DNA from: Candidatus Binatia bacterium
Lineage (GTDB): Bacteria; Desulfobacterota; Binatia; HRBIN30; BPIQ01
Length of the DNA: 64,000 nt
Assembly (NCBI GenBank): GCA_026004195.1
Contig: BPIQ01000002.1
Location: forward strand, 806,585 to 870,584
Direction: 5' to 3'
Part shown: piece after piece, positions 19,220 to 28,379 of the stretch
How the letters are laid out: each line of letters begins with the position of its first letter
Position numbering within the stretch: position 1 is the stretch's first letter
Notes under the pieces: generated by a model
What the model saw: only the letters and a program-made list of their open reading frames with translations
Databases searched by the model: none
What the model was told of the DNA's origin: nothing
Position numbers and translations under genes: made by a program

Positions 19220-19279
19220 CGATTCGTCCGCCGGGGCGAAATCTTGCTCGAACCCTCGGTGAAGCGCAACGACCCGGTC

Positions 19280-20824
19280 TCAGTGCTTGAAGTGGCGCAC
19301 TCCGGTGAAAACCATGGCGAGACCGGCCCGGTCGGCCGCTTCGATCACCTGTTCGTCTCTCGTGCTCCCCCCGGGCTGGACCACTGCCGTCGCTCCCGCC
19401 GCAGCGATTTCCTCGACGGCGTCGGGGAACGGGAAAAAGGCCTCGCTCGCCACGACCGAACCCGCAAGGTCGATCCCGAGACGCCGCGCCCGCGCGACCG
19501 CGATCCGGACCGGGTCGACCCGCGACGTCTGCCCCCCCGCCAGGGCCAGGGTGGCATCTTCGGTCGCGAAGACCACGGCGTTCGACTTCACGTGTTTGAC
19601 GACCGGCAATCCGAAGCACATGGCCCGCAACTCGGCTTCCGTCGGACTCCGACGCGTCACCACGCGCCCCCGGGCGGGGTCTTCCATCGCCAGGTCGGGC
19701 TCCTGCACCAGAAGTCCCCCGAAAACACGCCTGCAGTCCCTCTCCTCCCGCGGGACGCGCGCGGGGTTCCACCGGACCAGGCGACGGTTGCGCTTTCTCG
19801 TGAGAATCTCGAGCGCGGGAGGTTCGAAATCGGGGGCGATGAGAACTTCGGAGAAGATCTCGTCGACCGTTTCGGCCAGTGCCCTCGACCAGGGCCGATT
19901 GCTGATCAGGATGCCCCCGAAAGGCGAGTCGGGGTCGGTTCGGAACGCCTTCCGGTACGCCTCCACGTCGGTCGGGGCCTTGCCGACGCCGCACGGCGTG
20001 TTGTGCTTGAGAATGGCGACCACGGCTTCGGAATCGTCCGCGAATTCCAGCATGAGCTGCATCGCCGAATGGATGTCGAGGATGTTGTTGAAAGAGAGCT
20101 CTTTGCCGTGAAGTTTCTCGCAAAACGAGAAAAAGTCCCCGTAGAGAGCCGCCCGCTGGTGAGGGTTCTCCCCGTAACGGAGGTCGGCCGCCTTGCGGAA
20201 AGCCAGGTGCAGCGTCGCCCCGAAGGGGCTTCCCTCGACCGCTCCGAGGTAGTCGGCCACGGCTCCGTCGTAACGCGCCGTGTGCGCGAAGACCTTCGCC
20301 GCGAGGCGTCGGTTCGTCCCTTCGGAAACCGAGCCCCCGCTCTCCCGCATCTCGGCCAGGACCGCACCGTAGTCCTCGGGATCGACCAGCACCGTGACGA
20401 AGGGAAAGTTCTTCGCGGCCGCTCGGAGGAGCGTCGGACCCCCGATGTCGATGTTCTCGAGTGCTTCCTCGAGCGTGCAGTCGGTCCGGGCCACCGTCGC
20501 CTCGAACGGATAGAGGTTCACGACGACCATGTCGATCGTCGGGATTCCCAGCCGCTCGAGCTCGGAGAGGTGGGCCGGCAGGTCCCTCCGGGCGAGAATG
20601 CCGGCGTGGATTTTCGGCTGAAGGGTCTTCACGCGGCCGTCCAGGATCTCCGGAAAGCCCGTGTAGTCCGAGACCGAGACCACGGGTAGGCCCGCACGCC
20701 GCAGCTCGGCTGCCGTGCCGCCGGTGGAAAGGATTTCCACGCCGAACTCCACGAGCCCTCGCACGAACCCCACGAGGTCCCGCTTGTCGCTCACGCTCAC
20801 GAGCGCCCGTCCGATACGTCCCAT
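19280..20824 (-). CDS. purH: Bifunctional AICAR transformylase/IMP cyclohydrolase PurH
   Basis: Predicted 514 residues, catalysing the last two steps to IMP. The N-terminal cyclohydrolase domain (about 1-190) begins with RALVSVSDK and contains STGGTAAELRRAGL and GRVKTLQPKIHAGIL. The C-terminal transformylase domain carries the catalytic KHNTPCGVG and the segments AVVFATEDATLALAGGQTSRVD and ASEAFFPFPDAVEEIA. The ATG at 20824 starts directly at the family N-terminus; a longer reading frame upstream is not family-like. It is the first gene of the minus-strand run that ends in thyX and is divergent from thiS. Confidence 0.97.
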   Translation of the reverse strand: MGRIGRALVSVSDKRDLVGFVRGLVEFGVEILSTGGTAAELRRAGLPVVSVSDYTGFPEILDGRVKTLQPKIHAGILARRDLPAHLSELERLGIPTIDMVVVNLYPFEATVARTDCTLEEALENIDIGGPTLLRAAAKNFPFVTVLVDPEDYGAVLAEMRESGGSVSEGTNRRLAAKVFAHTARYDGAVADYLGAVEGSPFGATLHLAFRKAADLRYGENPHQRAALYGDFFSFCEKLHGKELSFNNILDIHSAMQLMLEFADDSEAVVAILKHNTPCGVGKAPTDVEAYRKAFRTDPDSPFGGILISNRPWSRALAETVDEIFSEVLIAPDFEPPALEILTRKRNRRLVRWNPARVPREERDCRRVFGGLLVQEPDLAMEDPARGRVVTRRSPTEAELRAMCFGLPVVKHVKSNAVVFATEDATLALAGGQTSRVDPVRIAVARARRLGIDLAGSVVASEAFFPFPDAVEEIAAAGATAVVQPGGSTRDEQVIEAADRAGLAMVFTGVRHFKH

Positions 20825-20899
20825 CGACCACCGAACCGAGTGCGCGGAAAAGCCGCGCGGAATCGAGTCGGACGCGTCGGTTATCAAATGCCCTTCGAG

Positions 20900-20928
20900 T
20901 TGTAAAGGTAGGTGCGCGCGGCTATCCT
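20900..20928 (+). promoter_or_regulatory. Predicted sigma-70 promoter of thiS-thiG-thiE
   Basis: TTGTAA at 20900-20905 and TATCCT at 20923-20928 are separated by 17 bases. The expected transcription start is near 20935, only about five bases before the thiS ATG at 20940, and no Shine-Dalgarno is visible there. The transcript could be leaderless. No TPP riboswitch fits in this space. Confidence 0.4.
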
Positions 20929-20939
20929 GACCCGCGAAG

Positions 20940-21140
20940 ATGACCGTCACGGTGAACGGAGAGCTCCGCGAGATCCCGGAGGGCCTTTCCGTAGCGGAGC
21001 TCCTGCAGGAGCTCGGAATTCGCACCGGTCGGATCGCCGTGGAACTCAACCGCGAGGTGCTTCCTCGCGACCTTTACGGCACGCGGCGGCTCGCCGACGG
21101 AGACGTCGTCGAGATCGTGCACTTCATCGGCGGGGGATGA
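20940..21140 (+). CDS. thiS: Sulfur carrier protein ThiS
   Basis: Predicted 66 residues with the ubiquitin-like fold of ThiS. The C-terminus ends in Gly-Gly-Gly, whose terminal Gly-Gly is adenylated and thiocarboxylated to carry sulfur for thiazole formation. [17 protein letters not shown] and the [12 protein letters not shown] stretch are family-typical. The stop overlaps the thiG start as ATGA. The activating enzyme ThiF and thiazole donor enzymes (ThiH or ThiO) are not in the window, although an unassigned FAD oxidoreductase occurs at 4270. Confidence 0.93.
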   Translation: MTVTVNGELREIPEGLSVAELLQELGIRTGRIAVELNREVLPRDLYGTRRLADGDVVEIVHFIGGG

Positions 21141-21922
21141 GCATCGTGGACGACACCTTCGAACTCGGCGGGAAACGTTTCCGCTCGCGGCTGATCGTCG
21201 GTACGGGGAAGTACAAGGACTTCGAGGAAACTCGCCGGGCCATCGACGCTTCGGGGGCCGAGATCGTGACGGTAGCGGTGCGCCGCGTGAACATCACGGA
21301 TCCCCGCCGCGAGAACCTCCTCGATTATCTGGACCTCGACCGGATCACCGTGCTTCCGAACACGGCCGGCTGCCACACGGCCGCCGAAGCGGTTCGCACG
21401 GCCCGACTGGCCCGGGAGGCCGGGGTGGGCAACTGGGTCAAACTGGAAGTCATCGGAGACGAACGGACACTCTTCCCGGACATACCGGAAACGCTCGAAG
21501 CGGCGAAGGTGCTGGTACGCGAGGGCTTCCTCGTCTTCCCCTACGTGAACGACGATCCCGTGACGGCGAAGCGACTCGAGGAGATCGGATGCGCGGCCGT
21601 GATGCCGCTGGCTGCCCCCATCGGCTCGGGGCTCGGCATCCGAAACCCCTACAACATCCGGATCATCCTCGAGCAGGCTCGAGTTCCCGTGATCGTCGAC
21701 GCCGGCGTGGGTACCGCTTCGGACGCGGCCATCGCCATGGAGATGGGGTGCGATGCCGTGCTGATGAACACGGCCATCGCGGGTGCCAAGGACCCCATCC
21801 GGATGGCCAGAGCCATGAAACTCGCCGTGGAGGCGGGCCGGCTCGCCTACCTCGCCGGGCGCATCCCGCGCAAGCTCTACGCGACCGCTTCGAGCCCGCT
21901 CGACGGCCTCCTCGAGCCGTGA
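21137..21922 (+). CDS. thiG: Thiazole synthase ThiG
   Basis: Predicted 261 residues, a TIM-barrel enzyme that joins DXP, dehydroglycine and ThiS-thiocarboxylate into the thiazole phosphate of thiamine. The Schiff-base lysine is K102 in WVKLEVIGD. The phosphate-binding and barrel segments [29 protein letters not shown] and [14 protein letters not shown] are clear. ATGA overlap with thiS and GTGA overlap with thiE indicate a coupled operon. Confidence 0.97.
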   Translation: MSIVDDTFELGGKRFRSRLIVGTGKYKDFEETRRAIDASGAEIVTVAVRRVNITDPRRENLLDYLDLDRITVLPNTAGCHTAAEAVRTARLAREAGVGNWVKLEVIGDERTLFPDIPETLEAAKVLVREGFLVFPYVNDDPVTAKRLEEIGCAAVMPLAAPIGSGLGIRNPYNIRIILEQARVPVIVDAGVGTASDAAIAMEMGCDAVLMNTAIAGAKDPIRMARAMKLAVEAGRLAYLAGRIPRKLYATASSPLDGLLEP

Positions 21923-22593
21923 CCGCAAGGCGGCTCCCGTTCCGCCTCTGCCTGGTCACCGACCGCAAGCGGTGCGGCGGCAGCGAAGGACTGCTGGGTA
22001 AGGTCCGGGCCGCGCTGCGCGGCGGAGTCGACGCCGTGCAGCTCCGGGAGAAAGACCTCGACGGAGGTGAACTCTTCGAGCTCGCGCGGCGGCTCCTCGA
22101 GGAGTGCCGCGCTCGTGGCGCTCTGCTTTTCGTGAACGACCGGATCGACGTCGCGCTCGCCGTGGGAGCCGACGGCATCCACCTTCCGGCCCGCTCCTTC
22201 CCCGTTCCGGAAGCGCGGCGTCTGGTCGGGCCCGAGCGGTGGATCGGGATTTCGACGCACTCCGAATCGGAGGTTCGGGCCGCCGCCCGAGACGGGGCCG
22301 ACTTCGCGGTTCTCGGCCCCGTCTACCCGACACCGGGGAAGGGGCCACCTCTCGGGACGGAACCTCTGCGGCTCGCGTGCAGGGACTCCGGCATCCCGGT
22401 CCTCGCCATCGGAGGAATCCTCCCGTCCAGGGTCTCCGAGGTTCTCGCGGCGGGGGCACGAGGGGTCGCCGTCATCGGTGCGGTCCTCGACCGGGACGAC
22501 CCCGAGCGCGCGGCCTCCGAACTCCGGAAGGCGCTTTCGTCCTCGGCCGCCCCCGGGAGCGACGCAAGGCGTCGAGAACGAGCCGATCCGTAG
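21919..22593 (+). CDS. thiE: Thiamine-phosphate synthase ThiE
   Basis: Predicted 224 residues. ThiE condenses hydroxymethylpyrimidine diphosphate with thiazole phosphate. Signatures: LCLVTDR at the N-terminus, [14 protein letters not shown] near 37, [22 protein letters not shown], then [14 protein letters not shown] and IPVLAIGGI. The start is a GTG at 21919 that overlaps the thiG stop. The 3' end overlaps the convergent NUDIX gene by 122 bases, the longest convergent overlap in the window. The last 20 residues are Ala/Arg-rich and beyond the conserved fold. Confidence 0.93.
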   Translation: MTARRLPFRLCLVTDRKRCGGSEGLLGKVRAALRGGVDAVQLREKDLDGGELFELARRLLEECRARGALLFVNDRIDVALAVGADGIHLPARSFPVPEARRLVGPERWIGISTHSESEVRAAARDGADFAVLGPVYPTPGKGPPLGTEPLRLACRDSGIPVLAIGGILPSRVSEVLAAGARGVAVIGAVLDRDDPERAASELRKALSSSAAPGSDARRRERADP

Positions 22594-23020
22594 GGAAAGC
22601 GAGCGGCGGCAGGTCGTCCAGGGGAAAGAACGCGACCTCGTCGAGATCGTCCCCCGCTCGGGGGACGCCGCGCACCCCGCGCGCGCGGAACCAGACCCCC
22701 ACGGTGAGGCGGCCGGGATCGTGGAAGTTGGAGTGCACGGCGAGCAGGCTCAAGCCCTCCGCCTCGAGCGACGTCTCTTCCCGAAGCTCGCGGCGAGCCG
22801 CTTCGCGAACGTCCTCCCCCCACTCGACGTAGCCGCAGGGGACGCACCAGAGCCCCGCGTACGCACCCCGCGCCCGGCGACCGAGGAGAACGCGCCCTCG
22901 CGAACGCACGACCACGGCAACCCCTACGCGAGGCCCTCCCCGGCACCTCGGACACTCTTTCGGCGTACCGCAGACCTCGCAGGCCTGGCTCCCTCGTACG
23001 CTTTCCCGTCGGGATGGCAT
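22472..23020 (-). CDS. NUDIX hydrolase with N-terminal zinc ribbon
   Basis: Predicted 182 residues. An N-terminal zinc ribbon is formed by CEVCG and CPRCRG (about 13-27), then a NUDIX fold. The Nudix box runs from GYVEWGED to REETSL (about 68-90) and matches the consensus except that the final Gly is Ser. Such ribbon-NUDIX proteins resemble NADH pyrophosphatase-like or ADP-sugar/nucleotide hydrolases, but the substrate is uncertain. The C-terminal 35 residues are Arg-rich and overlap thiE on the other strand, so they may be dispensable. Met at 23020 is chosen just before the ribbon. Confidence 0.8.
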   Translation of the reverse strand: MPSRRESVRGSQACEVCGTPKECPRCRGGPRVGVAVVVRSRGRVLLGRRARGAYAGLWCVPCGYVEWGEDVREAARRELREETSLEAEGLSLLAVHSNFHDPGRLTVGVWFRARGVRGVPRAGDDLDEVAFFPLDDLPPLAFPTDRLVLDALRRSRGRPRTKAPSGVRRPRARGRPGRGPHR

Positions 23021-23050
23021 TTGACCGTTCCTTGCAGCAAGGCGTATGAT
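23021..23050 (+). promoter_or_regulatory. Predicted sigma-70 promoter of the orphan secreted-family gene
   Basis: TTGACC at 23021-23026 and TATGAT at 23045-23050 are spaced by 18 bases. The predicted start of transcription is near 23057, giving a leader of about 35 bases before the GTG at 23091. The ATG at 23046 lies inside the -10 box and so cannot be the start. Confidence 0.6.
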
Positions 23051-23090
23051 GCGCGTCAAGGCAAGAGGACGTGCGGCACGGGGAGGTAGC

Positions 23091-24170
23091 GTGAAGAGGA
23101 AGGTCTTCGGGTTTTTCGTATCGCTCGCACTGGCTGCGTCCGCGACGCCGGCTTCGGCGTGGTGGTTCGACTTCTCCTGGTTGCAACGCCTCGCCCCGAG
23201 CCCGACGCCCACTTCGGGCGCGGGGGTGTCCGCACCCACGGTGACGCGGACGCCGACGCGCGTGCCGTCCTTCACTCCGACCCCGACGGCCACGCGCACA
23301 CCCCCGACCGGTGCCGTCGCGTCCTCGGGTTCCCCGGCGCAGAAACTTCCGGCCGCTCTGCTCGTCTACCCCTACGTGCGGGCCGGAACGCAGGATGGCA
23401 CGACCTACGACACCCGGATCGAAATCCTCAACATGACCTCGGCTCCCGTCTCGCTCCAGTGTTTCTACCTGCGAGCCGAAGACTGGTTCGAAACGGGCTT
23501 TTTCGTCACGCTGACGGCCGGCCAGCCACTTTCCTGGCTCGCCAGCACGGGGGCCCGGAACGTGATCACGTTCACGGCCGTACCCCCCTTCCAGGGCGAG
23601 GGAGAGCTCAAGTGCGGGGTTCTTCCGGCCACGCCCGACCTGGAGTCCCACAACGCGGTCCAGGGGAGGGCCATCGTGTTCGACGACCAGGGTCAGGTGG
23701 CGGGCTACAGCGCCATCTCCTTCCGCCGCCTCGTCCCCGGCGAGTTCACGGGCACCTTCGAGCTCGACGGCATCACCTACGAGATGTGCCCCCGGACACT
23801 CCACTTCGACGTCCTCGCGGCCAAGCCGGGTTCCCAGAGCGAGATCGTCCTGGTTCCCTGCACGCAGGACTTCCTCGAACAGAGACCGACGACCGTGACG
23901 GCGTCGCTGCTCGTCACGAACGAGTTCGAGCAGACCTTCTCGGGCTCGCGGTCCGTCGAGTGCTGGACGCGGCTTCCGTTCGGCCAGTTCTCGAGTACGC
24001 TGAACAAGTCCACCCTCGGCACCGACACGGCACATCTCGCCGTGCGGGGCGTGCAGTCCTCGCTCCTCGGGCTCGTCCTCGACAAGTTCGAAGCCTTCGG
24101 CAATCCCGCCACCGCTGCGAACGAACCTTTTTTGAGCGGTGGGCGGCCCGGCGTCGTGACCTTCCCGTGA
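23091..24170 (+). CDS. Orphan member of the tandem secreted-protein family
   Basis: Predicted 359 residues. GGGAGGT lies four bases before the GTG at 23091, followed by a signal peptide KRKVFGFF...ATPASA. A Thr/Pro/Ser linker of about 45 residues follows (about 35-82). The rest has the same ordered motifs as the six proteins at 50.9-58.5 kb: LLVYPYVRAG, a CFYLRAEDW stretch in place of CFYVNA, QPLSWLAS, GELKC, a YSAIS-like motif, MCPRT, LVPCTQDF, VTNEFEQTFSGS and VECW. It is more divergent than those and has no adjacent partner. It is followed after seven bases by the aminotransferase gene, probably co-transcribed. Function unknown. Confidence 0.75.
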   Translation: MKRKVFGFFVSLALAASATPASAWWFDFSWLQRLAPSPTPTSGAGVSAPTVTRTPTRVPSFTPTPTATRTPPTGAVASSGSPAQKLPAALLVYPYVRAGTQDGTTYDTRIEILNMTSAPVSLQCFYLRAEDWFETGFFVTLTAGQPLSWLASTGARNVITFTAVPPFQGEGELKCGVLPATPDLESHNAVQGRAIVFDDQGQVAGYSAISFRRLVPGEFTGTFELDGITYEMCPRTLHFDVLAAKPGSQSEIVLVPCTQDFLEQRPTTVTASLLVTNEFEQTFSGSRSVECWTRLPFGQFSSTLNKSTLGTDTAHLAVRGVQSSLLGLVLDKFEAFGNPATAANEPFLSGGRPGVVTFP

Positions 24171-24177
24171 AACTCGC

Positions 24178-25554
24178 GTGAAAGAAGGTCGGCGGTTGCG
24201 CGAGCTTCTTCGAGACGACCGCAGGTACCTTTTTCACGGCTTCGTTTCCCCCGCCCGGGCTCGGCGGGAGGGGAGCGTCGTTCTGGTCCGAGGCAAGGGG
24301 CCCTACGTGTGGGACGCCCGAGGCCGGCGCTACCTCGACGGCGTCTCTTCCCTCTGGAACGTCGCGATCGGTCACGGAAACGCCCGGATCGCACGCGCGG
24401 TGGCGCGTCAGATCCGGAAGCTTTCGTACGCGACGACGCTGCTCGGCTTTTCTTCCGAGCCGGCGGTGGAACTCGCGCGGGAGCTCGTCCGTCTCGCCCC
24501 CCGCGGACTTTCCCGCGTCGTTTTCACCTCCGGGGGTTCGGAGGCCAACGAAACCGCCGTGCGGCTCGTGCGGATGCACTGGAGACTCAGGGGACGGAAC
24601 TCGAAAACGGGAATCGTCACACTCGAGCGCGCCTACCACGGGTCGACGACCGGCGCCGCGACGCTCACCGGCCTCCGGGATTTTCACCGGGGGTTCGGAC
24701 CGATGCTCCCCGGGGTTTTCCGCATCCCGAACGCTTACTGTTACCGTTGCCCCCTCGGAAAAACCTATCCCCGGTGCGGGGTAGCCTGCGCGGACGAACT
24801 CGACCGAGCCGTCCGCAGAATGGGAGCCGACCGCGTCGGAGCTTTTTTTGCCGAGCCCGTCCAGGGCGTGGGCGGCGTCATCGTACCCCCTCCGGAGTAC
24901 TTCCCGAAAATCCGCGAGATCTGCGACCGCCACGAGCTCCTCTTCGTGGCGGACGAGGTGATCACGGCGTTCGGCAGGCTGGGCTATCCCTTCGGGATCC
25001 AACGCTGGGGGGTCACGCCCGATCTCCTGGTGTTCGCCAAGGGGGTGACGAGCGGCTATCTTCCGTTGGGCGGCGTTCTCCTCCACGAACGCGTCGCCCG
25101 AGTCTTCGAGGAAGCGGGACCCGACTTCACCCTCCACCACGGCTTCACCTACTCGGGCCACCCCGTCGTCTGCGCGGGAGCCCTGGCCAACCTGGAAGTT
25201 CTCCGAAGAAAACGCCTCTTTCGCAAAGCCCGAAGCACGGAAAAGACGCTGCGGGCACTGCTCCGCCCGCTCGGGGAGCTGCCCCTCGTGGGAGACATCC
25301 GGGTCGTGGGAGCCATGGCCGCCATCGAGCTCGTCCGCGACCGGAGCCGGAAAACGCCCTTTCCCGAGGAGACCCGCGTGGCCTGGCGGGTCCGGGAACG
25401 CGCCCTCGCGCACGGGGTGATCGTCCGCGGGAGCCGGGACAACGTCATCCTCTGCCCCCCTCTCGACCTCTCCGCTCGGCTCCTCCGGACACTCGTCTCC
25501 GCCGTCGACCGGTCGATCCGCGAAGTAGGCCGGGAGTTCGGGTACCGGCTTTGA
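24178..25554 (+). CDS. Class III (omega-type) PLP aminotransferase
   Basis: Predicted 458 residues of the class III family (BioA, omega-amino acid:pyruvate and diamine transaminases). Seen are YLDGVSSLWNVAIGHGN, TSGGSEANETAVRLVRMHW, ERAYHGSTTGAATLTG, the PLP-contact Asp in FVADEVITAFGRLG, the catalytic Lys in VFAKGVTSGYLPLGG and HGFTYSGHPVVCAGAL. The closest type by motif is the omega-aminotransferase group rather than BioA; no biotin genes are nearby. An inserted Cys cluster around 185-205 (CYRCPLGKTYPRCGVAC) is as in some omega-transaminases of this group. The start is GTG at 24178, close behind the secreted-protein gene. Confidence 0.88.
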   Translation: MKEGRRLRELLRDDRRYLFHGFVSPARARREGSVVLVRGKGPYVWDARGRRYLDGVSSLWNVAIGHGNARIARAVARQIRKLSYATTLLGFSSEPAVELARELVRLAPRGLSRVVFTSGGSEANETAVRLVRMHWRLRGRNSKTGIVTLERAYHGSTTGAATLTGLRDFHRGFGPMLPGVFRIPNAYCYRCPLGKTYPRCGVACADELDRAVRRMGADRVGAFFAEPVQGVGGVIVPPPEYFPKIREICDRHELLFVADEVITAFGRLGYPFGIQRWGVTPDLLVFAKGVTSGYLPLGGVLLHERVARVFEEAGPDFTLHHGFTYSGHPVVCAGALANLEVLRRKRLFRKARSTEKTLRALLRPLGELPLVGDIRVVGAMAAIELVRDRSRKTPFPEETRVAWRVRERALAHGVIVRGSRDNVILCPPLDLSARLLRTLVSAVDRSIREVGREFGYRL

Positions 25555-25586
25555 CCGTCTCGCCGGGGGCGCGTACGATTTTCGGT

Positions 25587-25748
25587 ATGCGAGAGTTTCT
25601 CTACGGCGTGATCGTGGGCGCCGCGGCGGTCTACCTCTACACGTACTTCGATGCCGCCGGGGCCCTCGACGCCCTCAACCGGTGGACTGCGTCGGCAGTC
25701 CAGGCCGCCCGGGGCTACAGCGACGGGTCGCCGCGCGCGGCTCGATGA
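25587..25748 (+). CDS. Small single-pass membrane protein
   Basis: Predicted 53 residues. One hydrophobic helix with aromatic ends spans about 4-22 (FLYGVIVGAAAVYLYTYF), followed by a short polar tail. It begins 32 bases after the aminotransferase stop. Its last 74 bases overlap the convergent thrombospondin-3 gene. No family recognised; supported by position and a sensible helix. Confidence 0.45.
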   Translation: MREFLYGVIVGAAAVYLYTYFDAAGALDALNRWTASAVQAARGYSDGSPRAAR

Positions 25749-26571
25749 ACCAGGCCTTCCCGTTCTCCGCGAGGACGATCCGCCCGCAGCCCGACCGCAG
25801 AGCACGCCGGAGGAGGCGGAAAGCCTCCTTCCGCACGAGTGCCCCTTCCCGCAAAAGCCTTCGGACGGCCCGGATCACGCACCTCCTGTACTCTCCTTCC
25901 GCCCAGTCCCTGCCCTTCGGGCTCCAGAGACAGGGACACCTCTGTTCGAGACTGCATCCCCCCGAGTCCACGGGTTCCGTCGGATCCGTTCCCGGGCACT
26001 CGTCGCACCGATCTCCGTAGCCGTCGGCGTCCTGATCTTCCTGTTCGGGGTTCGCCTGCGCTACGCAATTGTCGGTCGCGTCGCCCACGCCGTCGAGGTC
26101 CCAGTCGGGGTTCGGCGAGCTCCCGCGGTCCGCGAGCAGGACCAGAAGGTATCCCGGCACGCCCTCTTCCGCCGTGCCGAGGGCCAGGAGCAGTCTTCCC
26201 GCCTCCGTCCTCTGGCCGTGGCGTAGCTCGAGCCGTACCGGTTCGTCGTTGATCCGGGCCAGCACGAGCCCCCGAAGGAGCTCCTCGTTCTCCCCGAACT
26301 CGAGGAACCCTACGGCACGAACCCGATAGGATTCGCTTTGCCAGTCGACATCCGTCAGTGCGCCGACCCGGCTCCGCGAGGAAAGGGGAAGAGGAACGAC
26401 GGAAAAGCTTCCCCGCAGGGGCTCGGGTTTGGTCCGCGGGACCGGGCATCCCCTGCAAATCCGGGCGATCACGCTGCCCCGCGAGAGTTCGAACCGGACC
26501 GGCTCCGCCGCCCGGGCTCGCGCGGCAAGACAAGCCAGGAGGAACGAGAGAAGCGTCGCCCGGCCCTTCAT
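25675..26571 (-). CDS. Secreted protein with thrombospondin type-3 calcium motif
   Basis: Predicted 298 residues with a signal peptide (LLSFLLACLAARARA). A strand-rich region occupies about 25-150. At about 165-210 there is a type-3 thrombospondin repeat, DLDGVGDATDNC followed by DQDADGYGDRCDEC, an Asp-rich calcium-binding loop module common in outer-surface proteins. The C-terminal 80 residues are helical and Cys-containing. No partner is evident. The last 74 bases are shared with a small membrane protein on the other strand. Function unknown. Confidence 0.7.
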   Translation of the reverse strand: MKGRATLLSFLLACLAARARAAEPVRFELSRGSVIARICRGCPVPRTKPEPLRGSFSVVPLPLSSRSRVGALTDVDWQSESYRVRAVGFLEFGENEELLRGLVLARINDEPVRLELRHGQRTEAGRLLLALGTAEEGVPGYLLVLLADRGSSPNPDWDLDGVGDATDNCVAQANPEQEDQDADGYGDRCDECPGTDPTEPVDSGGCSLEQRCPCLWSPKGRDWAEGEYRRCVIRAVRRLLREGALVRKEAFRLLRRALRSGCGRIVLAENGKAWFIEPRAATRRCSPGRPGLPTQSTG

Positions 26572-26621
26572 CCCGGGCCCAGCCTAGCCCGGGCCCGCCC
26601 GGTGCGCAAAAGCCCGAACGG

Positions 26622-28379
26622 TCACCGGTCTCCCGACTGTTCGAGGCCCCGCGCCCGACTGGGATGGCGCAACTTGCGCAACGCCTTGGCCTCGATTTGC
26701 CGGATCCGCTCTCTCGTGACGGAAAACCTCTGCCCGACTTCCTCGAGGGTGTAGTCGGACTTCTCCCCGATGCCGAACCGCATGCGGAGGATCTGCTCCT
26801 CCCTGGGCGTGAGGGTAGCCAGAACCTTGCGCGTTTGTTCCTCGAGGCTCGTGTAAACCGCCGCGTCCGCCGGGGAGACCGTCTGCCGGTCTTCCACGAA
26901 GTCGCCGAGCGAGCTCTCTTCCTCGTCGCCGATCGGGGTCTCGAGCGAAACGGGCTCCTTCACGATGCGCAGAACTTTTCGCACCTTGTCGAGCGGCATT
27001 TCCATCTTGGCGGCGATCTCCTCCGGAGTCGGCTCCCTTCCGAGCTGTTGGACCAGGTAGCGGGAAGATCGCACGACCTTGTTGATCGTCTCGATCATGT
27101 GGACCGGGATGCGGATCGTCCGGGCCTGGTCGGCGATCGCGCGGCTCACGGACTGCCGGATCCACCAGGTAGCGTACGTGGAGAACTTGTACCCGCGCTG
27201 GTACTCGAACTTCTCGACGGCCCGCATCAAGCCGATGTTCCCCTCCTGCACGAGGTCGAGAAACCCGAGCCCGCGGTTCGTGTAACGCTTCGCGATGCTC
27301 ACCACCAGGCGCAGGTTCGCCTCGATCAGATGCTTCTTGCCTTCCTGAGCCCTCGTCTCCCCCTCCCGGATGACCGCGAGGCGGCGTCGAAACTCCTCCT
27401 CCTTCATCCCGACTTCGCGTTCGACCTCCTGGATTCTCCTGCGCGCTTCGCGTACCTGCTCGACCGCCGTCCTGAGCGTGTCCACCCCGACGCGCAGGGA
27501 GCGCGCCACGGCCTGCGCTCCTGCGTCGTCCCGTACTTTGGAGGCGAGCTTGAGAATCTCGGCGGCGCTCCGCTTGAGCTTGCGCTCGTGCCCGCGGACG
27601 ATCTCGTGCTGCTCGTCGAAAACGCGCTCCGCTTTCTTCAGGCGGTCGACGATGGCGACGATGTGCTTTTTGCCGAGCTGGAGCTGCGAGAGCAACGAGT
27701 CGATCCGCTTGGTGACGGTCCGCTCCCGCCGTTCGAGCTGGGCGACCTTGCGCGGAGGCAGCTTGGCCCGGCGCTGTTGCTCTTCGGCGAGCCTGGTCCT
27801 CTCCTCCACCGCCTTCCGCAGGTTCTCGAGCAGCTTGATGACACGCTTGTCGCGCGGCTTCTCCGCCTGCTCTCCCTCTTCGGTTTCTTCGGACTCTTCG
27901 CTGTCCTCGTCCCGGAGCTCGCGCTCGGAGATCTCCCCCGCCTTGATGCGTTCGGTGAGCTCTTCGAGGTAGCGCAGGGTGTAGGGGTGACGCAGAACCT
28001 CGTTGCGCACCTGGAGCTCTCCCTGCTCGATGCGCTTGGCGATCTCGACCTCCTGCTCCCTGGTCAACAGGGGGACCGAGCCCATCTCCTGCAGGTACAT
28101 CCGAACCGGGTCCGTCGTATCCTCCGCGAAGCCGGACTTCTCCTCGGGCTCTTCGGTCCACTCTTCTTTTTCTTCTTCTTCCTTTCCGAGCCCCGGCTCG
28201 GGCAGGCTCTCGACGGAATCGAGGTCGATGTCCCCGAGCATGGACATCACTCCTTCGATCTCCTCCTCCTGGCCTTCCGCCTCGGGGAGCTCGTCGAGGG
28301 GGGGAATGTCCTTGGCCTCGAGCTCTTCGGAATCGACCGAAGGCAACGGGTCCGAAACCTTTCCTCGAGCGGTCGCCAT
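26622..28379 (-). CDS. rpoD: RNA polymerase primary sigma factor RpoD (sigma-70)
   Basis: Predicted 585 residues. Region 1.2 ([16 protein letters not shown]), the long non-conserved charged helical insert between 1.2 and 2.1 (about 145-330), region 2 ([31 protein letters not shown] and [12 protein letters not shown], here shortened), region 3, and region 4 ([16 protein letters not shown] and [19 protein letters not shown]) are all clear. The group 1 type fits the TTGACA/TATAAT-like promoters found in this window. The ATG at 28379 follows AGGAGG by eight bases. A Lys-rich open extension up to a GTG at 28463 is possible but has no ribosome binding site. Confidence 0.95.
   Translation of the reverse strand: MATARGKVSDPLPSVDSEELEAKDIPPLDELPEAEGQEEEIEGVMSMLGDIDLDSVESLPEPGLGKEEEEKEEWTEEPEEKSGFAEDTTDPVRMYLQEMGSVPLLTREQEVEIAKRIEQGELQVRNEVLRHPYTLRYLEELTERIKAGEISERELRDEDSEESEETEEGEQAEKPRDKRVIKLLENLRKAVEERTRLAEEQQRRAKLPPRKVAQLERRERTVTKRIDSLLSQLQLGKKHIVAIVDRLKKAERVFDEQHEIVRGHERKLKRSAAEILKLASKVRDDAGAQAVARSLRVGVDTLRTAVEQVREARRRIQEVEREVGMKEEEFRRRLAVIREGETRAQEGKKHLIEANLRLVVSIAKRYTNRGLGFLDLVQEGNIGLMRAVEKFEYQRGYKFSTYATWWIRQSVSRAIADQARTIRIPVHMIETINKVVRSSRYLVQQLGREPTPEEIAAKMEMPLDKVRKVLRIVKEPVSLETPIGDEEESSLGDFVEDRQTVSPADAAVYTSLEEQTRKVLATLTPREEQILRMRFGIGEKSDYTLEEVGQRFSVTRERIRQIEAKALRKLRHPSRARGLEQSGDR

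Noticed and set aside
17654-20689. A 1011-codon open frame antisense to the purine operon
   Set aside because: It lacks any recognisable domain and lies over purE, purD and purH, which are clearly real. High GC content makes long antisense frames common here.
20825-20939. A TPP riboswitch upstream of thiS
   Set aside because: No CTGAGA-type thi-box core and too little leader before the ATG.
23046-23090. ATG at 23046 as start of the orphan secreted protein
   Set aside because: It lies in the predicted -10 box, and the GTG at 23091 has a good ribosome site and begins a clean signal peptide.
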